Shown: positions 12,401 through 20,660, numbered from the stretch's first letter. The stretch: 64,000 nt of DNA from Blastomussa wellsi (GCA_947652115.1 OX393561.1:31450198-31514197); one strand, 5' to 3'. Notes: a model not told the origin generated them from the sequence alone. Translations and numbers: made by a program.

Positions 12401-12402
12401 AT
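496..12402 (-). CDS. SNTB1: Alpha/beta-class syntrophin (3' exons off left edge)
   Basis: Syntrophins are membrane-associated adaptors of the dystrophin complex. Three exons fit with correct splice sites and phases: exon 1 at 12402-11634 (ATG at 12402; donor gtatgt), exon 2 at 4411-4183 (acceptor ag, donor gtgggg) and exon 3 at 689-496 (donor gtaggt). The protein opens [20 protein letters not shown] (first half of the split PH1). A PDZ domain follows with the GLGI carboxylate loop, [17 protein letters not shown] and [17 protein letters not shown] motifs, then PH1b ending in [11 protein letters not shown]. Exon 2 gives PH2 ([24 protein letters not shown]). Exon 3 continues PH2 ([25 protein letters not shown]). 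The C-terminal SU domain is not in the window. The family is certain; assignment to beta-1 rather than alpha-1/beta-2 is nominal. Intron 1 (7.2 kb) holds the Ngaro element; intron 2 holds several inverted-repeat elements. Confidence 0.93.
749..1282. mobile_element. Non-autonomous inverted-repeat element
   Basis: AGCGGAGCTCCAGC at about 750-764 is repeated in inverse at about 1269-1282. The interior is non-coding, with a CGTACGTACGTACG stretch near 1137-1151. It abuts the next element without a gap. There is no recognisable transposase, and the terminal repeat is short, so the boundaries are approximate. It lies in syntrophin intron 2. Confidence 0.4.
1283..2176. mobile_element. MITE-like element with ~40-bp terminal inverted repeats
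   Basis: The left end begins TAGGTGGGTTCATACTAGCA and the right end is its inverse complement; about 41 bp match with roughly two mismatches. The symmetry extends one or two bases into flanking TA on both sides, which suggests a TA target duplication as in Tc1/mariner- or PIF-type MITEs. No transposase frame is visible in the 0.9 kb interior. It lies in syntrophin intron 2. Confidence 0.65.
2826..2897 (-). repeat. tRNA-like sequence / SINE head
   Basis: The minus strand has a 72-nt tRNA-like sequence. It has 7-nt ends GGCTTTA and TGAAGCC that can pair with one G-U, a good A box (TAGCTCAGTTGATAGAGCAC) and a degenerate B box (GAGTTTGAATTC). The loop that would hold the anticodon lacks the usual U33, so a functional tRNA is unlikely. 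A tRNA-derived SINE head or tRNA pseudogene is the better call. Confidence 0.5.
2930..3927. mobile_element. Decayed TIR element containing 'ataagcc' repeats
   Basis: The left end near 2930 (aacttgtgtataagccacacc) and the right end near 3890-3925 (inverse of aacctgtgtgtaagctgcac) form imperfect terminal inverted repeats. Inside, ctataagccgagacc occurs three times between 3408 and 3513. The HIRAN-like coding fragment (3031-3309) lies within it. The element is too decayed to classify. Confidence 0.35.
3031..3309 (-). pseudogene. HIRAN-like domain fragment
   Basis: The minus strand encodes a fragment with the pattern [20 protein letters not shown], then [10 protein letters not shown] neighbouring frame continues with [11 protein letters not shown]. 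The ordered elements (V-Y-x-x-x-W-x-P-x-x-G-E-x-L, then F-x-V, then GHLP) match the HIRAN-like domains repeated in many coral proteins. The switch of frame between the two halves shows that it is broken. No start or partner domains are visible, and it lies inside a transposon-like block. Confidence 0.35.
5167..5312 (+). repeat. Split direct repeat A1 of the Ngaro element
   Basis: 146 bp, identical by eye to A2 at 9825-9970. It begins aaatgaggctaaatgg and ends cgttttgttgc. It marks the 5' end of the element. Confidence 0.9.
5411..6606 (+). pseudogene. Ngaro gag-like protein, one frameshift
   Basis: The likely start is the ATG at 5411 ([13 protein letters not shown]). That frame closes near 5644 after LRPLLARQM. 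The homologous continuation is in another frame from about 5640 ([15 protein letters not shown]) and runs to the TAG at 6605, implying a small indel near 5640. The first third is Ser/Thr/Pro-rich. The middle has a helical core ([15 protein letters not shown], then [12 protein letters not shown] and [13 protein letters not shown]). The C-terminus has a Cys/His cluster (C-x6-C-x6-C-x3-H, then C-x2-C-x3-H-x4-C) and a basic tail, suggesting nucleic-acid binding as expected for a DIRS-type gag. Overlapping upstream frames reaching 5215 run through repeat A1 and are unlikely to be translated. Confidence 0.75.
6951..8570 (+). CDS. Ngaro reverse transcriptase / RNase H
   Basis: The frame is open from 6786, but homology starts near 6951 ([15 protein letters not shown]). 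RT motifs in order: FGVIPKK and [32 protein letters not shown] and the catalytic [10 protein letters not shown] box. RNase H follows with [36 protein letters not shown] and the terminal [12 protein letters not shown]. The length and order match DIRS-order pol. The tail overlaps the start of the recombinase frame by about 90 bp. Just before the homologous start there is a donor-like ctcg|gtaagc (6900) and a polypyrimidine-cag acceptor (6954), so pol might be reached by splicing. This frame itself shows no internal stop. Confidence 0.9.
   Translation, partial: AVPGSFPAVSQVSPLNATKFALELQHHPNQALVSEVLRGLAEGFHLGFNPGTSLRSAKKNKASAYQHPEIIDAYLSNEVALGRVAGPFPSSPIPNLHINSFGVIPKKGQPNKWRLILDMSSPLGFSVNEGINPNDYPLQYIRVDDIVKMVYKFGRGPLMAKFDVESAYRNIAVHPTQRFLLGMKWRSMYYVDLALPFGLRSAPHIFNSVAELVEWILLNNYRIPDLLHYLDDYITAGPPNSPQCGQNLSIASSVCAALGLPHPFKKVGPTTCMVTLGIELDSENQLARLPEDKLTSLLELLHQWSSYRWCTKRQLQSLIGHLHHAAKVVWPGRAFIRRMIDLLRNFRKTDHPIRISSEFKKDLCWWLQYLASWNGVCFWVYPGLSPPVTLEMSSDASGSLGFGAIFGPHWLFSEWPPVLQSSSIEYKELFPIVVSAHVWGSSWFRQAVVFHCDNESVVFILNSRTSRAPDVMHLLRLLLMAAAKHNFIFSSQHIAGSDNKVPDALSRFHWQTFRRLAPHADRHPAVILPQLWETLIFHP
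8477..9531 (+). pseudogene. Ngaro tyrosine recombinase, broken at a poly-T tract
   Basis: The N-terminal half (8477 to about 9000) contains a core-binding domain ([32 protein letters not shown]). The C-terminal half is in another frame from about 9025 (LRSSEF, the segment holding the first catalytic Arg) to the stop at 9529-9531. It includes H-S-F-R (HxxR box), GRW and the nucleophile region YKLYIRT. A run of 23 T at 9002-9024 separates the halves and replaces the expected Gly-Phe segment just before LRSSEF. The frame shift plus the Phe run should inactivate the enzyme, unless the homopolymer length is a sequencing or assembly error. Confidence 0.85.
9705..9827 (+). repeat. Split direct repeat B1 of the Ngaro element
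   Basis: 123 bp, beginning ggaggtgggctgtggctc and ending aagttttaaa. It is nearly identical to B2 (10048-10170) and is joined directly to A2. Confidence 0.88.
9825..9970 (+). repeat. Split direct repeat A2 of the Ngaro element
   Basis: 146 bp copy of A1 placed directly after B1. The B1-A2 junction reproduces the joined form expected in a circular intermediate. Confidence 0.88.
10048..10170 (+). repeat. Split direct repeat B2 of the Ngaro element
   Basis: 123 bp, the 3' end of the element. It differs from B1 by only a few bases (for example cggttgcc against cagttgcc). Confidence 0.88.
10171..11633. other. Remainder of syntrophin intron 1
   Basis: AT-rich intronic sequence. I see no coding, RNA or mobile-element signal in it. 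Confidence 0.5.
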
Positions 12403-13764
12403 CTTTGGCCTCACATTCCCCTCAAGTGATGATTTTCCTGCTGTGTTGATCTAAAGAGTCTGGTAATGAGTCGGGTAACTGAGACAAAAATTTGGGAATG
12501 AAAAAAGGAAGAAAGCGAGAATTTCTAAAATTAATCTTTTCAATATTTTATTACCTTCAAAGAAAGTTAACGACAAGACTTCGCTACGAAAATAAACTTT
12601 CGCCATGATATGTTTCCGTCACTTCCTTGTACTGTTCTAGTAGAATTGACTGATCCCTCTCCATTCGAAATTCACTTCCGTTCGGTCAAATCGAATCCGC
12701 TTATCCGAACTGGAACTGTATAGCTGTACTGTAATTAAGGCGGGATTCTACCTGAAAGCCGTTTTTCCGTCATTTAAAGTGGGTTTAAAGCACATATCTC
12801 GCTTGCGTTTCAAGGAATGCCAAAACCCAGTGAATGTTTTGTGATGTTTTGTAAATTTTTGGATGATTTTTTGGGCATATTTGAGAGGAGAGAGTTTTTC
12901 TTAAAGGAGGAAGAAAATTTGGAGAAATATGAAATAGTGAAGATTTAATGCAGTTTAAAAATTAGAATTTGAAGTATAAAATTAGAATATGCGCACCCAA
13001 ACAGTCCCCCTACCAAGCTGGTTGCTCTTGGGTGGGGTCAACTGTCTGTGGGTGTTTCAAAACTAATTTTCTTCCTTTTATACCAACTCTAAACCTCTCA
13101 AACTTTTAATCAAATTCAGGTAGATCCCCGCCTTAAAAGCGAAATAGTCACGAACTTGCTGTGTTCGGTTTCAAGAAAGGGGTTAATAAACAACAGATCT
13201 CCAGAAGAAAAGGCTGATGAGAAAAACAAAACTACCATTTCGGCAAGAACTGAAATAAGTCTCTCGTGAAATAACAATGGTCTCTGAGCCTCTGAGGTCA
13301 CCGCGACTTTTTGATTCTTTACTAATTTATGCAATCACCAGACCGTTAAGTACGTTTCGTGATGTGCTGCATAAAACATTTCTCGCCATGCCGTAATTAT
13401 TATTATTATATTGTCAATGTTAGTCAGTCAAACTAATTGTGTTGTGTCCCTAAGGACAGTAAATATAATTGAGTATAATTGATTTGTCTATTAAGGGGGC
13501 TGGGCGAAGAACGGGTTTTTACGCGAAACGCTGAGCCGGCCAAGGTGAAGACAGATTTTTAAACTCTGGCTCATGAGAATTGAAGTGATTTAAGTTGTAG
13601 TTCGTCTGGGGAAATCAGGAAATCAAGCTGACTGGTTCTACTATTTTCAGTATCCAACGTTGTTAGTAACCGTTTTTCAAGCGGAAAGGTCACTGATTTA
13701 TTATTTCTGAGAATTAAATAGATGATCTGCTGCTTCGGCAATATTAAACAGTCATCAAAACAAT
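12403..13764. other. 5' flank of syntrophin
   Basis: This holds the presumed 5' UTR and promoter of the minus-strand syntrophin gene. The ATG at 12402 is preceded on the minus strand by a short purine-rich leader. I see no TATA box, gene or clear repeat between 12450 and 13760. Confidence 0.4.
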
Positions 13765-13766
13765 AG

Positions 13767-13829
13767 AGGGGGTAAGTTTCTAAAAAAACTGTGGTGATGC
13801 GTCGGTGGGAAGTATAACAATATAATTCG
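13767..13829 (-). mobile_element. Fragment of Penelope-like 3' end
   Basis: The inverse complement of 13767-13829 matches the distal 3' end of the Penelope-like element at 16796-16860 (the bases around gttatacttcccaccgacgc). It is separated from the longer inverted copy at 14962-15270 by about 1.1 kb of unrelated sequence. Confidence 0.6.
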
Positions 13830-14175
13830 CTTTTCAACTGTTATGAAGTAGTTTTGGGGTCAAAAACATTCCAAAAAGAATTGCTTTTAGAAAATTGGGC
13901 TGCAAGGTTGTTCTTAGTTCTCTATTTTGAAACAGTGTGAAAGTATTGATGGTATTTTATACGGGGGTGTCAACTCTAAGAAGGGCTGTTTCGGGACGAA
14001 AACAAAATTCTTCCGGGAATCGGAAGATTTTGCCGGGAATCGGGAGGCTTGGAAAAATTTCCGGGAAAACACGAAGTAATGAAGTTAATCAATAATACAG
14101 TTTTGCCTACGAAACCTCAGAAGGTAAACTCGCCTAAATGTCTTTAAATCGACTCCAGGACTACAGAGACATCAA

Positions 14176-14318
14176 AATAACGTAAGGAAAACACAAGGAA
14201 AGTCATTTTTATTTGCATTCTTTTCCACATGTAGAATTTAGGGCAATTTTCGAACTTTTCTCATATATTCTCTTACATAATGTCACATAAATCACATACA
14301 ACGTATGGGCCGCCTGTG
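14176..14318 (+). repeat. Dispersed 143-bp repeat, copy 1
   Basis: From aataacgtaaggaaaacaca to tatgggccgcctgtg. Nearly identical over 143 bp to 37105-37247, with only a few substitutions. Family unknown. Both copies lie next to CTHRC1-like sequence. Confidence 0.75.
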
Positions 14319-14689
14319 AATTAACTGAGAAAATATTGCAACATGCGACAACTTTGTGAACTCCCGGCTACCAGAAATTAAGACATTAAATTTGGCTCTT
14401 TAGCTCTTATTCGTTTTGTCACATAAAGATAAAAATTCACGAATATATAAATTCACTGGATTCGGAAATCTATGGATTTTTAAGCCCTTCCTTGCATATG
14501 TGTCAGCAGCTAAAAGAACTGAGGGGATTTAGTTGGGATCCAATTCAGGCTAAAAGTATTCCTGAAAACAAGAAGGGTATGCTTTGACGTTTAACCATTT
14601 AATGTAAGTTCTTCCTTACCTACATTCATTTCTAATTAATTGCTTCCAGTTTTGGCCTTTCTTAAACTGACTTAACTCTCAGTGTATAT

Positions 14690-14860
14690 GTATGTATGTA
14701 TGCATGACTGACGGCCGGACTAACTGACTGACTGACTGACTGCCTGCTTAACTAACTGACGACCACTGACTGACTGACTGACTGGTTGAATGCGGGATGT
14801 TGACTGACTGACGACCACTGACTGACTGACTAACAAACTGACTGACTGGATGGTTGAATG
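14690..14860. repeat. GACT-type simple repeat with ~60-bp reiteration
   Basis: Runs of gactgactgactgac recur from 14690 to 14850, including a duplicated segment 'gaccactgactgactgac...ggttgaatgcg'. Reading frames through it are artefacts of low complexity. Confidence 0.8.
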
Positions 14861-14861
14861 C

Positions 14862-14912
14862 GCAGGGGCGTGGAAGAGTATTAATGAAGGGAGAGACAAT
14901 TGACTGATAAAG
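14862..14912 (+). pseudogene. Remnant of CTHRC1-like exon 2
   Basis: The sequence gcgtggaagagtattaatga...gactgataaag followed by gtgtgagag aligns with the 3' end of exon 2 of the downstream gene (35550-35602) and its splice donor, with a broken frame. Together with 17281-17647 it shows that a third CTHRC1-like locus once stood here. Confidence 0.7.
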
Positions 14913-14961
14913 GTGTGAGAGAAACAGTTTAATCAATATACATTGAAAAGAAGCAAACTGA

Positions 14962-15270
14962 GGTAAAACTATATAATTTGGTTTTATCAACTGGATTGAT
15001 AATGTCAATTGGCCACCGTAAAGAGATTCAAGAGCTGACGTTTCGAGCGTTAGCCCTTCGTCGGAGCGAATCAAGGAATTGTGCGTCGTGTGTTTTCATA
15101 TACAGAAAGATGGAGCTTCGCTATTGGCTAGTGCCTGGTAACGTGAAAACGTCGGAATAAATTAGTTGAATGAAAAGCGTTCGTTGATACCGTGAGGATT
15201 AAGAGTGCCGATTTGAAAAATAAATTTTTGTTATTGAGTTTTACGGCTTTCCGTGTTTCCTTGGTGAAGG
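14962..15270 (-). mobile_element. Inverted partial copy of the Penelope-like 3' end
   Basis: This segment is the inverse complement of about 16505-16806, covering the last codons and 3' UTR of the Penelope-like element that follows. Inverted 5'-flanking copies of the element's own 3' end are a known outcome of Penelope-like integration. Confidence 0.85.
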
Positions 15271-15304
15271 TCTTCTAGCCCTCAAGCATTTTTTTTTTGT
15301 CTTC

Positions 15305-16810
15305 TAGCCCTCAAACATTTTTTTGATTTACGCACTGTTAAGGAACCAAGCTCGGAAACATTACTCCGCCTGGCTGAGTTAGTGTTAACACTCAACTGTT
15401 TTTCGTTCGCGAACAATTATTACAAACAAATCAATGGCGTGGCCATGGGTACCAAAATGGGACCCAGCTACGCCAATCTTTTTGTAGGCTACATTGAACA
15501 CCAATTTTTCAATCAATACAACGGCCGAAAACCTGAACTCTATCGTCGCTACATTGACGACTGTATCGGCGCTACCTCTTCTACCAGAGAGGATCTTAAT
15601 CAATTTATAACCGCTGTTAATTCGTTTCATCCTGCCCTTAAATATAGCTGGGAAATTTCCGATACTTCCTTAGCATTCCTGGATATCAAAGTTTCTATCG
15701 AAGGCAACAGTTTATGCACCAGTGTGCACTACAAACCCACAGATTCTCATAGCTATTTGTTGTATTCATCTTCACATCCATCACATGTCAAGAATTCCAT
15801 TCCTTATTCTCAGTTTCTTAGACTTCGCCGTCTTTGTAGTGACGACTCTGATTTTTCCTTAAAATCAGAGGAAATGTGCAATTTCTTCGACAAACGCGGC
15901 TATCCTGCTTCTGTTGTTCAAGCGGGCCATCATCGCGCCCAGCAAATTGATCGACAGTCAGCACTACAAACGTCACGGAGAGAAAACAACGATAGAATTC
16001 CATTCACCCTCACATTTCACCCTCACAACCACGCAGTTAAATCCATCATTCTCAAAAACTTTAAATTACTTCAAAACGATCCCGACACTGGTAGAATCTT
16101 TTCGCAACCTCCATTAATTTCATTTAAACGCGACAAAAACATAGGTAACTTTTTAGTCAGAAGTGCATTCCAAACTAGTGATCAACCCGGAACTTTTAAA
16201 TGCGCTCGCGCACGATGCAAAACATGCCCTTTCATTCACAACGTTGACAAAATATCTGGACCCAAGCGATCTATCAAAATCACTAATCATTTCACCTGTA
16301 CCTCAGCCAATGCCATCTACTGTATAACTTGCACTCTTTGCAAAAAGTTATACATCGGCGAAACAGGGAGACGACTTGGCGACCGATTCCGAGAACACCT
16401 TCGTGACGTAGAGAAAGACGACAAAAATGCATCGAAACCGGTCACGAGACACTTCAATCTCCCAAATCATTCTAAGCAACATATGGCAGTCTGCGGCCTT
16501 TCCCTTCACCAAGGAAACACGGAAAGCCGTAAAACTCAAAAACAAAAATTTATTTTTCAAATCGGCACTCTTAATCCTCACGGTATCAACGAACGCTTTT
16601 CATTCAACTAATTTATTCCGAAGTTTTCACGTTACCGGGCACTAGCCAATAGCGAAGCTCCATCTTTCTGTATATAAAAACACACGACGCACAATTCCTT
16701 GATTCGCTCCGACGAAGGGCTAACGCTTGAAACGTCAGCTCTTGAATCTCTTTACGGTGGCCAATTGCCATTATCAACCCAGTTGATAAAACCAAATTAT
16801 ATTGTTATAC

Positions 16811-16851
<41 letters not shown>

Positions 16852-16860
16852 GCCTCTATT
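15305..16860 (+). mobile_element. Penelope-like retroelement, 5'-truncated
   Basis: RT plus GIY-YIG coding sequence (15310-16611), then a 3' UTR ending near cttaccgcctctattcatg. The 5' end is cut in the middle of RT at about 15305, immediately after the inverted 3'-end copy. The 3' UTR contains gacgaagggctaacgcttga then aacgtc, resembling the hammerhead-like core found in Penelope-like terminal repeats. Confidence 0.9.
15310..16611 (+). CDS. Penelope-like RT (C-terminal part) with GIY-YIG endonuclease
   Basis: A continuous frame from the truncation point to the TAA at 16609-16611. RT motifs include QINGVAMGTKMGPSYANLFV and the catalytic RRYIDDC box (YIDD), then SLAFLDIKV. A linker with a Cys cluster (C-A-R-A-R-C-K-T-C-P) precedes the GIY-YIG domain (AIYCITC, KKLYIGETGRRLGDRFREHL). 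The protein ends NPHGINERFSFN. The N-terminal RT fingers are missing because of 5' truncation, so this copy cannot make full RT. No internal stop is present, so it is relatively young. The frame lies in the intron of a dead CTHRC1-like locus. Confidence 0.92.
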   Translation, partial: LKHFFDLRTVKEPSSETLLRLAELVLTLNCFSFANNYYKQINGVAMGTKMGPSYANLFVGYIEHQFFNQYNGRKPELYRRYIDDCIGATSSTREDLNQFITAVNSFHPALKYSWEISDTSLAFLDIKVSIEGNSLCTSVHYKPTDSHSYLLYSSSHPSHVKNSIPYSQFLRLRRLCSDDSDFSLKSEEMCNFFDKRGYPASVVQAGHHRAQQIDRQSALQTSRRENNDRIPFTLTFHPHNHAVKSIILKNFKLLQNDPDTGRIFSQPPLISFKRDKNIGNFLVRSAFQTSDQPGTFKCARARCKTCPFIHNVDKISGPKRSIKITNHFTCTSANAIYCITCTLCKKLYIGETGRRLGDRFREHLRDVEKDDKNASKPVTRHFNLPNHSKQHMAVCGLSLHQGNTESRKTQKQKFIFQIGTLNPHGINERFSFN

Positions 16861-16894
16861 CATGAGGTAAAACTAGACCACTACACATGCACTA

Positions 16895-17200
16895 CAGTTG
16901 AAGCGAACGAGTGGCCTAGTGGTCTGGGCGCTGGACTTGTAATCTAGTGGTCCCGGGTTCGAGTCCTCCTCCCTGCCACTAAAACGGATTTGTCTTCGGT
17001 GGTCCCGAATTCAACTCCTCCACGCTTTGTAAATAGCCAACTGGTCTGCCTCCTGCCAGTTGGGATTTTTAACAACTTTCTGTTTCATTTACAATATTTG
17101 TTTACGTATTTACAGTGTCCCCAATTAGCACAGTGGTGCTAGATACATTGACACTTAAATAAAGTCTTTATTTATTTATTTATTTATTTATTTAGATGGC
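16895..17200 (+). repeat. tRNA-derived SINE, candidate Nin-DC family
   Basis: The head has an A box (tggcctagtgg) and an exact B box (ggttcgagtcc). The body contains gccaactggtctgcctcctg then ccagttgggatttttaacaa, resembling the deeply conserved Nin-DC SINE domain reported from cnidarians. The tail is (attt)n at 17165-17195. The Nin-DC call is from memory of the motif. Confidence 0.65.
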
Positions 17201-17280
17201 AAGCTGTAATCTAAGCTGCGATGTATTGCAAATAATTTAAATCCGTTTGGCTTTACTAAGCTCAATACTTTTTGGTTTTA

Positions 17281-17647
17281 GGACTGTCTGTTTATCAAAC
17301 ATTCCGATGATACAGCATTGAAAGTGGAGTTCAATGGTGATTACAGGATAGCTTTCTGCCTTGACTGCTGCAAACGTTGGTACTTCACCTTCAATGGTGT
17401 CGAATGCAAAAGGTCCACTCTCCATTGACGGTATTGCCCACATTGCTTCAAACCACGGAAGAATAGACACCAACATACCCAAAAAACCCAGATAAGCGGC
17501 TACTGCCAGGGGATTCCCAAGGGTACCATCCGAGTGGGAATTAATGTCGGAGACTGCGTGGGAAAGAAATCGGGATCCGATGCTTATACCGGGTGGAACT
17601 CGGTGACCCGTATCAGGATCGAGGAGGTCCCTCCACCACAGAAGTAG
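17281..17647 (+). pseudogene. CTHRC1-like pseudogene, exon 3
   Basis: It is preceded by an acceptor-like ctttttggttttag. It encodes DCLFIKHSDDTALKVEFNGD, then [19 protein letters not shown], very close to exon 3 of the gene at 33.4-36.7 kb. The frame breaks after GVEC (near 17407) and again near 17485, where an A run is one base short. The last 110 bp are almost identical to 36639-36748 and include the stop. Exon 2 survives only as 14862-14912 and no exon 1 is visible, so it is a dead duplicate. Confidence 0.88.
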
Positions 17648-18053
17648 CTTTAAAACAACGACAGAGAAAAGAAGAAGCTTGTTTGCTATTTTGTTATCAT
17701 TTTTCAGAAACAAAAAGTGTTTGTTTACAGCTTGGTAAAAACTAGATGCGGACATTAATGTCTTAAATACTGTATTTAGTTTCACGCAGGACCGTTAAGC
17801 AAAGTCCTGTACAATAAAATTTTTCCAAAACGATACACTTTGCTGCTTGGCCAGGCCTGTTATTCTTTTTGGAACCGGATTCATGAAAACAATACATCAC
17901 ATACCACAATATACCGCTATGATGTTGCATAAGCTCAAAAAAATAATGAGATACTAGGAATTAATCTCTAAACGTTAACCATAGAAAGCGAATCACAACT
18001 CATCTGCAGACCGGTAGCAAGCCCGGCGAAAATTTCAAAAAAGCTTAAGGTCT

Positions 18054-18252
18054 CATAGGCGTACGGGCCGGGGGTGGCAGGGGCGGCTGCAACCCCCCTC
18101 CCACCCCCCCCCCCCCCAAATTTTGGGCAAACAGATTTTTTTGGGGGCAGCGTGAGAAAATTTGGGCAAGGCAACTTGGGAGAATTTTTTGGGCAATTGG
18201 TTCACCGCCCTCCCCCCTCCCCCCCAAGCAAAAAATTGCCCGTACGCCTATG
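18054..18252. mobile_element. 199-bp hAT-like MITE with 8-bp target duplication
   Basis: Terminal inverted repeats CATAGGCGTACGGGC / GCCCGTACGCCTATG are flanked by an exact 8-bp direct repeat TAAGGTCT (18046-18053 and 18253-18260), the size typical of hAT transposons. The interior is C-run and G-run rich and non-coding. Confidence 0.85.
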
Positions 18253-18403
18253 TAAGGTCTGACGAACTAACTCAGTCGAGACACATTCTAACCCTCGAAA
18301 GGATCATACCCATTTTCGAACCTATTTAAATTTTAATTTAAAAATGGGTTGGCGTTGAAGGGTCAACGGTGAAATATAGTTAGTAGTCAATTATACTTGT
18401 TAG

Positions 18404-18656
18404 AATATAGTTTGGTTTTATCAACTGGGTTGAAAATGTGAATTGGCCACCGTAAAGAGATTCAAGAGCTGACGTTTCGAGCGTTAGCCCTTCGTCGGAG
18501 CGAATCCGAAAAAGGGCTAACGCTCGAAACGTCAGCTCTTGAATCTCTTTACGGTGGACAATTCACATTTTCAACCCAGTTGATAAAACCAAATTATATT
18601 GTTATACTTCCCACAGACGCAGCACCAAAGTTTCTTTTGAAACTTACCCCCTCTAT
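18404..18656. mobile_element. Foldback of Penelope-like 3' ends
   Basis: Two copies of the Penelope-like terminal segment lie head to head: an inverted copy (about 18404-18507) and a direct copy (18511-18656), each containing the gaagggctaacgctcgaaac motif. They form a near-perfect 100-bp palindrome with almost no coding remnant. Confidence 0.82.
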
Positions 18657-19013
18657 ATTTGTTAGAGGTTGTTTTACGGTTGTGTATATAATTATAACGC
18701 GGAGACTCTCCAGTTTGGCAAATCGAGAATAGCAGTACACGGAGGCCTTACCAACTAATTATATCATTAACTACAAAGAAAAATACCGTGCTTTCTGTGC
18801 ACCTTGTGCGGGCGTTAATTCCCGAGTTCGACCCGGATGGCCATACAATAATCAATTCAATTCAATCCAGTTCCTTTCTTTATTTACACTATAAAGACAA
18901 ATTAAATACAATTCTTACAATAGAAATGGAAATAATTAAAACGAGGAGATGTAGCGACAAAAAGAATAATAAATTTCATGTGTGAAGGCTTTCAAGTTGA
19001 CCATCGCCACAGT
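18657..19013. other. Intergenic sequence
   Basis: AT-rich. A short stretch at 18808-18838 (gcgggcgttaattcccgagttcgacccgg) may be a decayed SINE B box. Nothing else is seen. Confidence 0.3.
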
Positions 19014-19325
19014 TGTGGGAGTCGCGGTGGCCTAATGCCGGTTAGTGCGCTGGACTCCGGATCGGACGGTCCGGGTTCGAGCCGCTACCGGGGCACTGCT
19101 TTGTGTTCTTGGGCAAGACACTTTACTCTAACAGTGTCTCTCTTCAGCCAGGTGTATGAATGGGTATAGGCGACAAAATACTGAGGGTTAACCCAGTGAT
19201 GGACTAGCATCCCATTCAGGGGGAGTAGAAAAAATCCAGTCGCTTCATACTATGGCAACTGGGATAAGCTACAACCTGATGGGCCACCTGGCTCGTATAC
19301 AGACTTTACCTACCTTACCACCACG
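19014..19325 (+). repeat. tRNA-derived SINE (full-length)
   Basis: The head (gtcgcggtggcctaatgccg, with B-box ggttcgagcc) is followed by the body shared with four other copies in this window: cactgctttgtgttcttggg, aagacactttactctaacag, then 'ggatgggatgc'-type sequence. It ends near ctttacctaccttacc. The same family is at 45590, 51036, 54862 and 56390. Confidence 0.75.
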
Positions 19326-19439
19326 GTCGAGAATAATGACAGCATACTAGTTAGAGTAAATTTCAATTAGACATATATATTGTATCTCAACATATATAGA
19401 CATATACTGTATCTCAACATTTACATTTCAAGGAGATCA

Positions 19440-19725
19440 GACAGTGAAATCAAGTATAAGCATAACGCTAGTTAGAACAGCGACAAAATAAGCATAAACA
19501 TAAGCACGAGCACAAGAACAACAAACACACTTTGTTTCTTATGTTGTTCTCACTGGGAACCACCGCGACATAAGCCCACAAGAAGAACGGACACTGTCCA
19601 ATCTGCTTGTGTTATGCTTATGTCGCGGTGATTCCTAGTGAAAAAAAAAAAAACATGGGAAAAACAAGTGTGTTTGTTCTTCTTATGCTCGTGCTTATGT
19701 CATTATGCCTATGTATATGTGACAA
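19440..19725. mobile_element. Foldback element with nested inverted repeats
   Basis: The outer arms cataagcacgagcacaagaa (19499 on) and their inverse (to about 19700) enclose a second pair, accaccgcgacataagc / gcttatgtcgcggtgattcc. Non-coding. Confidence 0.65.
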
Positions 19726-20002
19726 AACAATTGCTTATATTCGGCTTTAAAAACAAGCTTAGTTCAAATTGTATTTAGTTTGCTTACACAACATCCTCTC
19801 TTAATCCCTAAAACGATTCGAGAAACAGAAAAAGGCGCCATTGCCTGTCCTCGTTGGGGTTAAACCCTATCACACTGAAGTTTCGCTTCTTACAATGAAC
19901 GCGTTGAAACGCGGTAAAGATTTACAGCCCTAAGACTCTATGGAAAAAGTTTATTCTTCACTTATGTCGCAAATTATTTAGTGAGCCTGCGAGCGATAAT
20001 CT

Positions 20003-20236
20003 AGATTACTTTAGGAACAAATCGACTTTTATGTACTCAAATTCTTCATGATAGTCGATATTACTTTAGCAAAAAATCTACGTTATGTACTCAATTTCTT
20101 CACTAGTTTCATGATTAGTCGAGATTACTTTAGGAAAAAAAAAATCGACTTTTATGTACTCAAATTCTTCACTGTTTTCATCATAGTCGAGATTACTTTA
20201 GAAAAAAATTGACTTTTATGTACTCAAATTCGGTTT
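20003..20236 (+). repeat. Tandem repeat, about four units of ~60 bp
   Basis: The unit 'cgagattactttaggaaaaaatcgacttttatgtactcaaattcttcac' recurs four times with substitutions and small indels, each copy near 55-70 bp. Non-coding. Confidence 0.8.
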
Positions 20237-20634
20237 TGTTTGTAGTGTTATGGGGCTCATGTAATCGATTCACTTCGCAGAAGTCTTTGGGATGTTATGT
20301 TTTGGTTCAGATTTCATTAAATGCGGAAGTAAAAATAATACCATTTTGTTTTGGATTTCGCTTGATGTAGAAAAAGAAATGACGTGACGCAAATATGTTG
20401 GCTGACAATAAAAGAAATTGTAAAATCCCTGCTCATGCCTACATACTGATCAACATCTACTCTCCCCACCCATAGTCAGGTTTGTAGGTCATGAGAAATA
20501 AATAAATGATCACCAGCTAGACATTGCGCTGATGTCTGAACAAATTCTCCTAACTAATACTGTAAAAATGTATGGAGACTAGGGAATATGATTTCGACAA
20601 CGAAGGATTGAAGTTGAAATAGAAAACATGTACC

Positions 20635-20660
20635 GTGTTTCTATCGAGTTATAGAAACAC
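20635..20660. other. Short perfect stem-loop
   Basis: GTGTTTCTAT, a CGAGTT loop, then ATAGAAACAC. The same hairpin occurs three times at 49.7-49.95 kb, so it is probably an end or core of a dispersed element. Confidence 0.6.

Noticed and set aside
16895..16975. Possible functional tRNA (good A and B boxes)
   Set aside because: It continues into a SINE body with a conserved central domain and (attt)n tail, and the acceptor stem does not close well.
20003..20236. CRISPR-like spacing of repeats
   Set aside because: Units are contiguous diverged tandem repeats without unique spacers, in a eukaryotic genome.
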